From: Oscillospiraceae bacterium
Lineage (GTDB): Bacteria; Bacillota; Clostridia; Oscillospirales; Oscillospiraceae
Assembly (NCBI GenBank): GCA_017461445.1
Contig: JAFTXW010000016.1
Location: 62,001 to 126,000 of the forward strand
Reading direction: 5' to 3'
Length of the DNA: 64,000 nt
This document shows, in pieces, positions 51,141 through 59,787 of the stretch. Made by a program: the position numbers and the translations under genes. Each line of letters starts with the position of its first letter. Position 1 is the first letter of the stretch. The notes under the pieces are model-generated. The model ran no database searches. It saw nothing but the letters and a program-made list of their open reading frames with translations, and was not told where the DNA came from.

Positions 51141-51761
51141 ATGAAGTTAATAGAGAATATCCGAAAAAAGCATATCGTAATTTTGATACTGGTTCTGCTG
51201 CTTACCCTTCCCCTGCCCCTTACGGCCCTGTGGGAATACTGCCGGGAGCCATCATTCGAGGAAATGGCAATTCGAAAGAAAGTTGTGGAGACTGCCGAAG
51301 GCTGGCTGGGCTGTAACGAAGCGGACGGGAGCCATCAGGCCATCATCGACCTTTACAATACCCAGGAAGTCCTTCCCCGAAGTTATACCGTCACCTATGA
51401 GGACAGCTGGTGCGCCACCTTCGGCAGTGCTGTGGCCATGAAATGCGGCCTGACGGACATCATTCCCACGGAATGCAGCTGCGAGCAACAGATCGCCCTG
51501 TTCCGGGAATTGGGCCGCTGGCAGGAGCGGGATACCTATCTCCCCCAGACCGGGGACTATATCTTTTATGACTGGGAAGGCTCTCTCTTTCGCAGCAACA
51601 ACGGCTGGTCTGACCATGTGGGCATCGTGGTGGATACCTTCGGCCCCTTTCTGAAAGTCATCGAGGGCAATAAGGACGACAGTGTTGCCTACCGCTACGT
51701 GTTTATCCTTCACCCCGGCATCCGGGGTTATGGATTGCCGGATTACGAAAGCAAAGCATAA
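51141..51761 (+). CDS. Membrane-anchored CHAP/amidase-like hydrolase
   Basis: The 206-residue protein has an N-terminal membrane segment (about 10-30, HIVILILVLLLTLPLPL). The cysteine-peptidase domain follows, with the catalytic Cys in DSWCATFGS and the His in SDHVGIVVD, as in CHAP- and NlpC/P60-type peptidoglycan amidases. It probably acts on cell-wall peptide bonds outside the membrane. GGAGGA precedes the ATG. A Spo0A-box-like site lies in its promoter. Confidence 0.85.
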   Translation: MKLIENIRKKHIVILILVLLLTLPLPLTALWEYCREPSFEEMAIRKKVVETAEGWLGCNEADGSHQAIIDLYNTQEVLPRSYTVTYEDSWCATFGSAVAMKCGLTDIIPTECSCEQQIALFRELGRWQERDTYLPQTGDYIFYDWEGSLFRSNNGWSDHVGIVVDTFGPFLKVIEGNKDDSVAYRYVFILHPGIRGYGLPDYESKA

Positions 51762-51763
51762 AA

Positions 51764-51798
51764 AACTGCCTGTGGAATGCTCCACAGGCAGTCGTTTT
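51764..51798. terminator. Bidirectional terminator between the CHAP-like gene and trpS
   Basis: ACTGCCTGTGGA and TCCACAGGCAGT form a perfect stem around ATGC, followed by CGTTTTTT. Confidence 0.9.
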
Positions 51799-52827
51799 TT
51801 ACTTGGCAACAAAGCCCACCTTCTTATATACCTTGCGCAGGGTCTTTTCCGCCACATAGCTGGCCTTCTGGGCACCGTCCCGGTAGACAGATTCCAGGTA
51901 GCCCTTATCCTTCATCAGCCGCAGGGATTCCTCCCGGATGGGGCGCAGGTGCTCCACGACAGCTTCGCCGACCACGGGCTTGAACTTGCCGTAGCCGCAG
52001 CCGACGAACTCGTTCTCGATTTCCTCGTAGGTCTTGCCGGTGACGGCGGAGTAAATGGTCATCAGATTGGCAACACCGGGCTTGTTCTCCTTGTCGTAGC
52101 GGACGCAGTTTTCCGTATCGGAATCGGTGATGGCCCGCTTGAACTGCTTCATAATGACAGTGGGATCGTCCATCAGCAGGACACGGCCGGTGTCCTCGTT
52201 CTCGGACTTGGACATTTTGGCGGTGGGGTTGGTCAGGCTCATGATCCGGGCGCCCACCTTGGGAACGAAGGGCTCGGGGATCTTGAACACATCGCCGTAA
52301 ATACCGTTGAAGCGGCGGGCAATCACATGGGTCAGCTCCACATGCTGCTTCTGATCCTCACCCACGGGCACCAGATCGGGCTGGTACAGCAGGATATCGC
52401 CGGCCATCAGGCTGGGATAGGTAAAGAGGCCCGCGTTGATGTTGTCGGCATTCTTGGCGGACTTATCCTTGAACTGGGTCATGCGGCTCAGCTCGCCGAA
52501 CATGGAATAGCAGTCCAGCACCCAGCCCAGCTCCGCGTGCTGGTGGACATGGCTCTGGATGAACAGGGTGTTCTTTTCGGGATCCAGGCCGCAGGCGATG
52601 TACTGGGCCAGCTGCTCCAGCGTACGGCGGCGCAGGTCCGCAGGATTCTGGCGGACAGTGATGGCGTGAAGGTCAGCCATAAAATAGAAGCACTCGTACT
52701 GGTCAGCCCGCTCCGCCCAGTTCTTCACGGCACCCAGGTAACTGCCCAGAGTCAGATCGCCGGAGGGCTTGATGCCGGAAAGCATACGCTTCTTGGGCTG
52801 GTTGGTTTCGGTGATGATTTCGCTCAT
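51799..52827 (-). CDS. trpS: Tryptophanyl-tRNA synthetase
   Basis: TrpS charges tRNA-Trp. The 342-residue class I enzyme has the HIGH-like SGDLTLGSYLGA, GEDQKQHVELT and the KMSKS motif in PTAKMSKSEN. The start is ATG 52827, 46 bases after the methyltransferase gene's stop codon, without a separate terminator or promoter, so the leader attenuator upstream of that gene may also control trpS. Confidence 0.96.
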   Translation of the reverse strand: MSEIITETNQPKKRMLSGIKPSGDLTLGSYLGAVKNWAERADQYECFYFMADLHAITVRQNPADLRRRTLEQLAQYIACGLDPEKNTLFIQSHVHQHAELGWVLDCYSMFGELSRMTQFKDKSAKNADNINAGLFTYPSLMAGDILLYQPDLVPVGEDQKQHVELTHVIARRFNGIYGDVFKIPEPFVPKVGARIMSLTNPTAKMSKSENEDTGRVLLMDDPTVIMKQFKRAITDSDTENCVRYDKENKPGVANLMTIYSAVTGKTYEEIENEFVGCGYGKFKPVVGEAVVEHLRPIREESLRLMKDKGYLESVYRDGAQKASYVAEKTLRKVYKKVGFVAK

Positions 52828-52873
52828 AGGATTTCCTCTTCTTTCCGAAATAATTGAAAACATTTTAACACAG

Positions 52874-53680
52874 TTACGGGGATTGCGCAAGGGGATTCTT
52901 GCGGAATACGTCCAGAATATGGTGGGAAACACCCACCATGTCCGCCCGCTCGCAGATGGTGAAGTGGTAGCGCAGGTACAGTTTGAACAGTTCCTTCTCC
53001 ATTTCATCGATGGCAGTACGCATATAATTGGTCGCCATGTCGGTACCCACATAGTGGAGCCGGGTCACGGGGAAGCCCTGCATCAGTTCGTCAATGTCCT
53101 CTTTTCGGTAAAGCTGGAACAGCTCGGCGGGGTCAGAGGAGGCCTTGAAGGTCTCCATATCCACCAGCTCCATGTACCGCTGTTCCCGGAGCATTCCCCG
53201 GCCGAAGCAGTATTGCACCATGGTGGCATCGTTGCCGCAGTAGGCCGCAAAGATCACACCGCCGGGCTTTGTCACCCGGATAGCTTCGGACAGGGCCCGG
53301 TGCTGCTCCTCCACCGTGAACAGGTGGTACATGGGGCCCAGCAGCAGGGTCATATCATAGGTATCATCGGAAAACATCCCCAAATCCTTGGCGTTTCCCT
53401 GCTGAATGGTGATGTTCTCCCCCGGCTGGGTATTCTGTTTGAAAATCTCAATGTTGTGTTCCACCAGCTCCACAGCGTCTACCGTATAGCCCTTCCGGGC
53501 CAGGGTATGGCTGTACCGGCCCGTCGCTGCGCCGATCTCCAGGACGCGCATACCGGGCTGCAGATACTTTTCGATGTAGCGCATAGTTGTCAAAAATTCC
53601 ACGCTGCCGTGCTTCGAGAGCAATCGGCTGTCCTCGTCGTAGCCGGAATAGTAGTCCGTCAGTGCTTTCAGGGTTTCCAT
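52874..53680 (-). CDS. Class I SAM-dependent methyltransferase
   Basis: The 268-residue protein has the SAM-binding loop VLEIGAATGRYSH, the acidic residue after the second strand (AVELVEH) and motif IV-like LLLGPMYHLFTVEEQHR. It belongs to the large Methyltransf_11/25 group. The start is ATG 53680, seven bases after AGGAGG; the ATG at 53686 overlaps the ribosome site. A leader peptide and terminator precede it, so its expression is conditional on translation of the leader. The target may be rRNA, a small molecule or an antibiotic, and is unknown. Confidence 0.85.
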   Translation of the reverse strand: METLKALTDYYSGYDEDSRLLSKHGSVEFLTTMRYIEKYLQPGMRVLEIGAATGRYSHTLARKGYTVDAVELVEHNIEIFKQNTQPGENITIQQGNAKDLGMFSDDTYDMTLLLGPMYHLFTVEEQHRALSEAIRVTKPGGVIFAAYCGNDATMVQYCFGRGMLREQRYMELVDMETFKASSDPAELFQLYRKEDIDELMQGFPVTRLHYVGTDMATNYMRTAIDEMEKELFKLYLRYHFTICERADMVGVSHHILDVFRKNPLAQSP

Positions 53681-53695
53681 TTTCATACCTCCTAA

Positions 53696-53740
53696 AAATA
53701 AAAATCGGTGTAAGCCAACAGAAAAGCCAGCTTACACCGT
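53696..53740 (-). terminator. Attenuator terminator in the methyltransferase leader
   Basis: On the minus strand CGGTGTAAGC (53730-53739) and GCTTACACCG (53705-53715) pair around a 14-base loop, followed by ATTTTTATTTTT, 10 bases before the ribosome site. The 5' arm TGTAAGC can instead pair with GGGCTTACA at 53785-53795, forming an antiterminator. Confidence 0.85.
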
Positions 53741-53760
53741 TACATTCCCAATATGTGCGT

Positions 53761-53862
53761 TTATTCCCGCAAATCTGAGCATGACAATGTAAGCCCGTCC
53801 CAAGGCCAAAAAGCAGGAACGAACTGCGCTGCGGGATATGCAAAAGCGTTGCAGTTGAACAT
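53761..53862 (-). CDS. Leader peptide of the methyltransferase-trpS operon
   Basis: A strong GGAGGG site seven bases upstream serves a 33-residue frame that starts MFNCNAFAYPAAQFVPAFWP and continues WDGLTLSCSDLRE. It lies wholly between the promoter and the attenuator. Its start region GACAATGT is complementary to ACATTGTC in codons 25-27, whose neighbour GGGCTTACA is complementary to the terminator's 5' arm. That gives three exclusive helices, the classical design for ribosome-dependent attenuation. Two Trp codons (19 and 21) could sense tRNA-Trp, or drugs could stall the ribosome; the sequence does not decide. Confidence 0.8.
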   Translation of the reverse strand: MFNCNAFAYPAAQFVPAFWPWDGLTLSCSDLRE

Positions 53863-53890
53863 TGTCTTACCCTCCGCAAAGATTTTTCTT

Positions 53891-53919
53891 ATGGTAACAC
53901 CGAAAAATGGGAATGTCAA
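53891..53919 (-). promoter_or_regulatory. Promoter of the leader peptide-methyltransferase-trpS transcript
   Basis: On the minus strand TTGACA and TACCAT are separated by 17 bases, with transcription expected near 53884. Confidence 0.8.
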
Positions 53920-53932
53920 GCATTTTCCCGGA

Positions 53933-53961
53933 TTGATTTCTTTCCCCGGTTGTGCTATACT
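53933..53961 (+). promoter_or_regulatory. Promoter of gltX
   Basis: TTGATT and TATACT are separated by 17 bases; it is divergent from the leader promoter with 13 bases between the -35 elements. Confidence 0.75.
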
Positions 53962-53997
53962 TTATGCTAGAATTTTATGCAAAAGAGGTAGATACTT

Positions 53998-55641
53998 ATG
54001 GATCACAAAGCACTTGCTGAATTGCTTTTCCCGAATGTTACCATGACACCCGAGGAGGTAGAGGCCAAGTTTCCCCACCGAAATCTCCCTGAGGGCGCAG
54101 TAGTCACCCGTATGGCCCCTTCCCCCACTGGCTTTGTTCATATGGGCCATCTGGTGCAGGGCCTGATTTCTGAGCGCATGGCCCACCAGTCCGGCGGCGT
54201 TCTGTTCCTGCGTATTGAGGATACCGATGCCAAGCGTGAGGTTCCCGGTGCTGTGGAGGTTCTCATTGACTCCATGAAATATTACGGCATCCAGTTTGAT
54301 GAGGGTGCTACCATGGACGGCGACAGCGGCAATTATGGCCCCTACCGCCAGCGTCAGCGTGCGGACATTTACCATGTGTTTGCCAAAAAACTGGTTTCCG
54401 AGGGCCATGCCTATCCCTGCTTCTGCACCGAGGAAGAGCTGTCCACCATGCGTGAACAGCAGGAGGCAAACAAGGAGACCACCGGCTACTACGGCAAGTA
54501 TGCCATGTGGCGTGACCGCTCTATGGAGGATATCCAGGCCCAGCTGAACGCAGGCAACCCCTGGGTGCTCCGCTTCCGCAGTGAGGGCAGCATTGAGAAC
54601 CAGTTCAAGTTTGACGATCTGGTGAAGGGCAAGCTGACCATCACCGAGAACAATGTGGACCATGTTCTGCTGAAATCCGACGGCATCCCCACTTACCACT
54701 TTGCCCACGCGGTGGACGACCAGTTAATGCGCACCACCCATGTTGTCCGCGGCGACGAATGGCTGCCCAGCCTGCCCTTCCACATCCAGCTGTTCAAGAC
54801 CCTGGGCTTCAAGCTGCCTAAGTATGTCCACATTGGCCCCCTGATGAAGATGGACGGCAATTCCAAGCGCAAGCTCTCTAAGCGCAAGGATCCCGAGCTG
54901 GCCATGACCTATTACACCGCCGAGGGCTTCCCCGCCAAGGCTGTGTATGAATATTTGATGACTGTTCTGAACTCCAACTTTGAGGACTGGCGGCGGGCAA
55001 ACGCGGATGCTCCTGCGGACACCTTCAAGTTCAGCCCCAAAAAGCTGAACCCCGCCGGCTCCCTGTTTGACTACGCCAAGCTGGTGGACGTTTCCAAGAA
55101 CGTCATCTCCCGCATGAGTGCGGAAGAAGTCTACGACCTGCTGACCGCATGGGCCCAGGAGTATGACCCCGACTTCGGTGCCAAGCTCACCGCCGATCCT
55201 GACTATGCCAAGCGTATCCTGGCCATCGGCCGTGGCGGTAAGAAGCCCAGAAAGGATCTGGCCGTCTGGAAGGATGCCAAGCCCTACATGGGATTCTTCT
55301 ATGACGAGTATCTGGAAGTACCCCAGTTCGACGAGAAGTTTGACAAGGCTGTGGTCATAGACGTGCTGAACCGCTTCCTGGAAAAGTTCGACATCAACGA
55401 CGATTCCAATGTCTGGTTCGAGAAGGTCAAGGCCATCACCACCGAGATTGGCTTCACCACTGACATGAAGGCCTACAAGGCTGATCCCACCGCCTTCCCC
55501 GGCACTGTGGCGGATGTGTCCACCTTCCTCCGTCAGGCCGTCACCGGAAAGACCAACTCCCCCGACCTGTATACCGTCATGCAGATTTTGGGGCACGAGC
55601 GTACCGTTGACAGAATCAAGGCTACCATCGCCAAGCTGTAA
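53998..55641 (+). CDS. gltX: Glutamyl-tRNA synthetase
   Basis: GltX charges tRNA-Glu (and possibly tRNA-Gln, amidated later). The 547-residue class I enzyme has APSPTGFVHMGH (HIGH), FLRIEDTD, HVVRGDEWLPSLPFHIQL and KLSKRK (KMSKS). It is longer than the usual 480-500 residues because of about 35 extra N-terminal residues and C-terminal additions; this form is seen in Clostridia. It has its own promoter. Confidence 0.93.
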   Translation: MDHKALAELLFPNVTMTPEEVEAKFPHRNLPEGAVVTRMAPSPTGFVHMGHLVQGLISERMAHQSGGVLFLRIEDTDAKREVPGAVEVLIDSMKYYGIQFDEGATMDGDSGNYGPYRQRQRADIYHVFAKKLVSEGHAYPCFCTEEELSTMREQQEANKETTGYYGKYAMWRDRSMEDIQAQLNAGNPWVLRFRSEGSIENQFKFDDLVKGKLTITENNVDHVLLKSDGIPTYHFAHAVDDQLMRTTHVVRGDEWLPSLPFHIQLFKTLGFKLPKYVHIGPLMKMDGNSKRKLSKRKDPELAMTYYTAEGFPAKAVYEYLMTVLNSNFEDWRRANADAPADTFKFSPKKLNPAGSLFDYAKLVDVSKNVISRMSAEEVYDLLTAWAQEYDPDFGAKLTADPDYAKRILAIGRGGKKPRKDLAVWKDAKPYMGFFYDEYLEVPQFDEKFDKAVVIDVLNRFLEKFDINDDSNVWFEKVKAITTEIGFTTDMKAYKADPTAFPGTVADVSTFLRQAVTGKTNSPDLYTVMQILGHERTVDRIKATIAKL

Positions 55642-55649
55642 GATAATAG

Positions 55650-55680
55650 CCCTCCGGGAAATAACCCGGAGGGCGTTCTT
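55650..55680. terminator. Bidirectional terminator between gltX and the HD-domain gene
   Basis: GCCCTCCGGG and CCCGGAGGGC pair around AAATAA. Confidence 0.85.
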
Positions 55681-56336
55681 CATACCAACTGCTGTCCATT
55701 GATGCTCAGGTGGAATTCCAGGCCCAGCTTTTTGGCGGCCTGGCGGCACAGGAGCATCCGCTTCATAAAGATCTCAAAATACTCCATAACGGAGCTGACC
55801 TGTGTATCAACGCTGAGCCGCAGGAGGGCGGTTTTAGCTTCCGGGTCGATCTCCAGATGGGAATCGGTAACGGAGTAGTTGACCCGGTCGTGGATATCCT
55901 CCGCGATGTGGGCATTTTTGCGGACACGGCTGCGGCGGACATCGGATTTATCACCGATGATCAGGGCGGCAGCCACTGCGTTGACGGGCACGCCGGTGCC
56001 CTCATCATGGTTGCCGATGGCAGTGACAATGGCTGCAATCTCCTCTGGCGGGAAATTCATCCGGTCCAGGATGCGGAAGGCCATCACCGCGCCGCTCTGG
56101 CTGTGATCCACCCGGTTCACCACATTGCCGATGTCGTGGAGATATCCGGCGATCTTTGCCAGCTCCACCGTCCGGGCGGGATAGCCAAGGGTCTCCAGAA
56201 TGTACCCTGCAATCTCAGCCACCTTCGTCACATGGGCAAAGCTGTGCTCCGTAAAGCCCAGTGCCTCCATGGACGCGTCCGCCTGGGCGATATAGACCCG
56301 CACCGCGGCATCCTGTTTCACTTCTTCGTAGGTCAT
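55680..56336 (-). CDS. HD-domain phosphohydrolase
   Basis: The 218-residue protein has the HD metal site: HSFAHVTKVAEIAG, YLHDIGNV (HD) and NHDEGTG plus IGDKSDVRRSRVR. It probably acts on nucleotides or cyclic dinucleotides, but the substrate is unknown. It is a single gene. Confidence 0.9.
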   Translation of the reverse strand: MTYEEVKQDAAVRVYIAQADASMEALGFTEHSFAHVTKVAEIAGYILETLGYPARTVELAKIAGYLHDIGNVVNRVDHSQSGAVMAFRILDRMNFPPEEIAAIVTAIGNHDEGTGVPVNAVAAALIIGDKSDVRRSRVRKNAHIAEDIHDRVNYSVTDSHLEIDPEAKTALLRLSVDTQVSSVMEYFEIFMKRMLLCRQAAKKLGLEFHLSINGQQLV

Positions 56337-56435
56337 AGGTATCCCTCTTTCGCATTTTTCTTTCAGTATATATGGTATGAGAAAAAAATCAACAGAAACT
56401 CTGTAAAAATTTGCTAAACTTTTCGAAACATTTTC

Positions 56436-56464
56436 TTTACAGATACCGCAAACTATGCTATAAT
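56436..56464 (+). promoter_or_regulatory. Promoter of the pullulanase-Nudix gene
   Basis: TTTACA and TATAAT are 17 bases apart, 36 bases before the start codon. The same TTTAC/TATAAT form drives the secreted pullulanase. Confidence 0.7.
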
Positions 56465-56499
56465 TTTCTGGAATATGACTATAAGGAGTACCGCATCCT

Positions 56500-58821
56500 A
56501 TGCACGGTTTCTACTCTACCCACGCGTTTGAAAACGCCTTTACCTATATCGGCAATGACCTGGGTGCCGTCTGGACGAAGGACAAGACTGCCTTCCGTCT
56601 TTGGGCACCCACCGCCAGTGCCGTATCTGTCAACCTCTACCGCAGCGGCACCCAGGGCACCGAAGATCTGATGGAATCCATTCCCATGGTTTATGATGTC
56701 CAGGGTACCTGGATCGCCGAAAAGAATGGGGATATCGCCGGGGTTTATTATACCTACAAGGTCACCGTCGGGGGCAAGACCATCGAGGCCTGCGACCCCT
56801 ACGCCCGGACCACCGGTGTCAATGGTAACCGGGCCATGGTTATCGACCTGAACTCCACCAATCCCCAGGGCTGGGATACGGATACCGACCCCAACGCGGG
56901 CAAGGCCGTCACCGATGCGGTGATCTACGAGCTTCATGTCCGGGATCTGTCCATGGACCGCAGCTCCGGCATCAAAAACAAGGGCAAGTACCTGGGCCTT
57001 ATCGAAACGGGTACGAAAACCAAGTCCGGCATCCCCACGGGCCTGGATCACATGAAGGCTCTGGGAATCACCCACCTGCATCTGCTGCCCGTTTATGACT
57101 TTGGCTTCACCGACGAAAGCCGGGAAAAGCCCCAGTTCAACTGGGGTTATGATCCCGTGAACTTCAACGTACCCGAGGGCTCATACTGTTCCGATCCCTA
57201 CGCCGGTGCTGTCCGGGTGAAGGAAATGAAGCAGATGGTAAAGGGTCTCCATGATAACGGTATCAGCGTGGTTATGGATGTGGTGTACAACCATGTTTAC
57301 GAGCTGACGGATTTTTGCTTTAACACCATCGTCCCCGGCTATTTCAGCCGCATCGACGCAGCGGGCAAAATTTCCGATGCCTCCTGCTGCGGCAACGACA
57401 CCGCCTCCGAGCGGAGCATGGTGCGCAAGTATATCGTAGACAGCGTCAACTACTGGGCAGACGAATACCACATCGACGGCTTCCGCTTTGACCTGGTGGG
57501 TCTCATTGATACCCAGACCATCAATGAGATCGTGGAGACCGTCCACCGGAAGCACCCCAATGTGATCTTCTATGGTGAGGGCTGGAGCATGAACACCTCC
57601 ATGACCAAGCCCGGCTATTCCCTCACCGTTCAGGGCAATTCCGCCCAGGTCCCAGGCTTTGCTTTCTTCAGCGACACCATCCGGGATCTGCTGCGGGGCT
57701 CCGTGTTTGATGATAAGCTGCCCGGCTTCGTATCCGGTGCCGTCTGCTCCCGGGATCAGTTGGATGCCTGCTTTATGGGCGTGCCTCTGTGGGCCGCTGC
57801 ACCCAGCCAGTGCGTCAACTATGTGTCCTGCCATGATAACAACACCCTCATTGACCGTCTGGCTCTGGCAACGCCCAAGGCAGCCCGTGCCGACCAGGTG
57901 AAGATGAACAATCTGGCTGCGGCCTTTACCATGCTGTCCCAAGGCATTCCCTTCATGCAGGCCGGCGAAGAGCTGCTTCGCACCAAGCCCGCCAAGGGCG
58001 GCGGCTTTGATCACAACAGCTACCGTTCCCCCGATTCCGTCAATTCCATCAAGTGGAACGATTTGGATAAGGAAGAATATGCCAAGACCCTGTCCTATTA
58101 CAAGGGCCTGATCGCCTTCCGCAAGGCCCACCCTTCCCTGCGGCTGCTGAACCGGGACGACGTGTGGCGCACCATTCACCCTGTCCCCAGCGGCAATCCC
58201 CACATGGTGGCCTTCCTGATTGACGGAGACGAGGATCAGCGGATCTTCGCCGCCTTCAATGCCGACACCCATGGTGTCAGCATCACCCTGCCCGAGGGAA
58301 AGTGGGATGTGTGTATTCGGGATGACGCGGCCGGTACCGAACCTCTGGCAAACCTGGGCGGTTCCGTCACTGTGTCCCCCATCTCCGCCCTGGTGCTGAC
58401 CCAGAAAAAGGCCGCAAAACCCGTGGACGTGGTGGCAGCCCTGATTTGGGAGAAGGATAAGTTCCTGATCTGCCAGCGTCCCGCAACCAAGGCCCGTGGC
58501 CTGCTGTGGGAATTTGTCGGCGGCAAGGTGGAGCCCGGCGAGACCATGGCCCAGGCACTGGTCAGGGAATGCAAAGAGGAGTTGGACGTAACTGTAGGGG
58601 TGGAAAACCAGTTCATGCAGGTGATCCACGAATACCCCGATATTCTGATCCGGCTGACCCTGTTCCACTGCACCATCCCCCACGGCTTCCCCCGTGCCCT
58701 GGAGCATAATGACATCCGCTGGATCCACCCCAGTGAAATGGACGACTACCAGTTCTGCCCCGCCGATGCGGATATTCTGAAAGAAATCAAACGTGTATAT
58801 GGAAATAAGAAGCCGCTCTGA
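56500..58821 (+). CDS. Cytoplasmic type I pullulanase fused to a Nudix hydrolase domain
   Basis: The 773-residue protein lacks a signal peptide. Residues 1-105 are a CBM48-type domain, 105-630 a GH13 pullulanase barrel (QFNWGYDPVNFNVPEGSY, nucleophile Asp331 in GFRFD, Glu360 in GEGW, Asp446 in SCHDN). Residues 642-773 are a complete Nudix domain (VAALIWEKDKFLICQRP, box GGKVEPGETMAQALVREC then KEEL). In the box one Gly is changed to Asp (EELDV), while the REx2EE metal residues remain. It debranches alpha-glucans in the cytoplasm; the Nudix part resembles 8-oxo-dGTPase. Both domains lie in one unbroken frame. Confidence 0.93.
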   Translation: MHGFYSTHAFENAFTYIGNDLGAVWTKDKTAFRLWAPTASAVSVNLYRSGTQGTEDLMESIPMVYDVQGTWIAEKNGDIAGVYYTYKVTVGGKTIEACDPYARTTGVNGNRAMVIDLNSTNPQGWDTDTDPNAGKAVTDAVIYELHVRDLSMDRSSGIKNKGKYLGLIETGTKTKSGIPTGLDHMKALGITHLHLLPVYDFGFTDESREKPQFNWGYDPVNFNVPEGSYCSDPYAGAVRVKEMKQMVKGLHDNGISVVMDVVYNHVYELTDFCFNTIVPGYFSRIDAAGKISDASCCGNDTASERSMVRKYIVDSVNYWADEYHIDGFRFDLVGLIDTQTINEIVETVHRKHPNVIFYGEGWSMNTSMTKPGYSLTVQGNSAQVPGFAFFSDTIRDLLRGSVFDDKLPGFVSGAVCSRDQLDACFMGVPLWAAAPSQCVNYVSCHDNNTLIDRLALATPKAARADQVKMNNLAAAFTMLSQGIPFMQAGEELLRTKPAKGGGFDHNSYRSPDSVNSIKWNDLDKEEYAKTLSYYKGLIAFRKAHPSLRLLNRDDVWRTIHPVPSGNPHMVAFLIDGDEDQRIFAAFNADTHGVSITLPEGKWDVCIRDDAAGTEPLANLGGSVTVSPISALVLTQKKAAKPVDVVAALIWEKDKFLICQRPATKARGLLWEFVGGKVEPGETMAQALVRECKEELDVTVGVENQFMQVIHEYPDILIRLTLFHCTIPHGFPRALEHNDIRWIHPSEMDDYQFCPADADILKEIKRVYGNKKPL

Positions 58822-58835
58822 TGAGCGGCTTCTTT
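58805..58835 (+). terminator. Terminator of the pullulanase-Nudix gene
   Basis: AGAAGCCGCTC and GAGCGGCTTCT pair around TGAT across the stop codon, followed by TTTGC. Confidence 0.75.
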
Positions 58836-58880
58836 GCATAGTTCGGCACAAACCGCAAAAGCTATGTCCGGGGTGATGAT

Positions 58881-59036
58881 ATGAAGAAGAAAAAGAACGA
58901 CTGTGTCCGACTGGACCCGGAGGAGCGGCTGTGCCCTGCCTTTGACAGCACTTCCATCAAGCTTTTCGCTGCCCCGGACCGGGAGGAGATGGGCGTATAC
59001 GTCGTAGACAACTGTGCCGAAGAGCATATGCAGTAG
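58881..59036 (+). CDS. Small acidic protein of unknown function
   Basis: The 51-residue frame starts MKKKKNDCVRLDPEERLCPA and ends in VVDNCAEEHMQ, with three Cys. GGGGTGAT lies four bases ahead. It sits between two well-marked transcripts, and no homologue is recognised. It may be a genuine small protein or chance; the translation signal is moderate. Confidence 0.45.
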   Translation: MKKKKNDCVRLDPEERLCPAFDSTSIKLFAAPDREEMGVYVVDNCAEEHMQ

Positions 59037-59095
59037 CAGAGGCATCTCCTCTGCTGCCGCATTGTTACTTTTCTCCAAATTTCTTATCTTTTTAT

Positions 59096-59124
59096 TTGAC
59101 ATCCGCAGTCAGTTTGACTATAAT
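59096..59124 (+). promoter_or_regulatory. Consensus promoter of the cytidylate-kinase-like gene
   Basis: TTGACA and TATAAT are separated by exactly 17 bases, a perfect sigma-A promoter. Confidence 0.9.
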
Positions 59125-59166
59125 ATAGAAAAGAGAAGCACAGCATTCTCGGAAGGAGGCATTTCA

Positions 59167-59778
59167 ATGGAAAAGAAAATCATCACCATCAGCCGTGAGT
59201 TTGGTTCCGGCGGACGCACCATCGGACGCATGGTGGCAGAAAAGCTTGGCATCCCCTTCTATGACAAGGAGCTGGTTGACCAGATCGCCCTGGAATCCGG
59301 CTTCGCGCCTAAGTATGTGGAGGAGCACGGCGAGCATTCCCCCGGCAGCAGCCTGTTCTCTTATGCCTTCGCCCCCCAGGGGGTTCCCGGCGTGATGAAC
59401 GGCCTATCCACCGCCGACTTCCTGTGGAACATCCAGTGCAGCGTCATCCTGCAGCTGGCGGACAAGGGCCCCTGCGTCATCGTGGGCCGCAACGCCGACT
59501 ACATCCTGAAGGACCGCCCTGACGCGCTCCACGCCTATGTCTTCGCCGACACCCCCTACCGGGCAGAACGCATTGTGCGGCTCTACGGCGAGTCCGAAAA
59601 GAGCCCTGAAGCCCGTTTGAACGAAAAGGACAAACGCCGCCGGGTGAATTACCAGCACTATACCGGCCGCACCTGGGGCCAGGCTCAGAACTACGACATC
59701 TGCCTGGACACCGGCGTGCTCGGCATCGAACAGTGCCGGGATATCCTGGTCAGCATTGTGGAAAATTCCAGAAAGTAA
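59167..59778 (+). CDS. Cytidylate-kinase-like protein
   Basis: The 203-residue protein begins with ITISREFGSGGRTIGRMVAEKLG, where GSGGRTIG is a P-loop like that of cytidylate kinase, followed by FYDKELVDQIA. In place of the true Cmk core it has IVGRNADYILKDRPDALHAYVFADTP and KDKRRRVNYQHYTGRTWG. It is the Cytidylate_kinase2 family, whose substrate is not firmly known. The start follows GGAGGC. Confidence 0.85.
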   Translation: MEKKIITISREFGSGGRTIGRMVAEKLGIPFYDKELVDQIALESGFAPKYVEEHGEHSPGSSLFSYAFAPQGVPGVMNGLSTADFLWNIQCSVILQLADKGPCVIVGRNADYILKDRPDALHAYVFADTPYRAERIVRLYGESEKSPEARLNEKDKRRRVNYQHYTGRTWGQAQNYDICLDTGVLGIEQCRDILVSIVENSRK

Positions 59779-59787
59779 TACATACGC

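Noticed and set aside
57181-58851. A 556-codon frame opposite the pullulanase-Nudix gene
   Set aside because: Antisense shadow of a gene with clear catalytic motifs; starts without a ribosome site.
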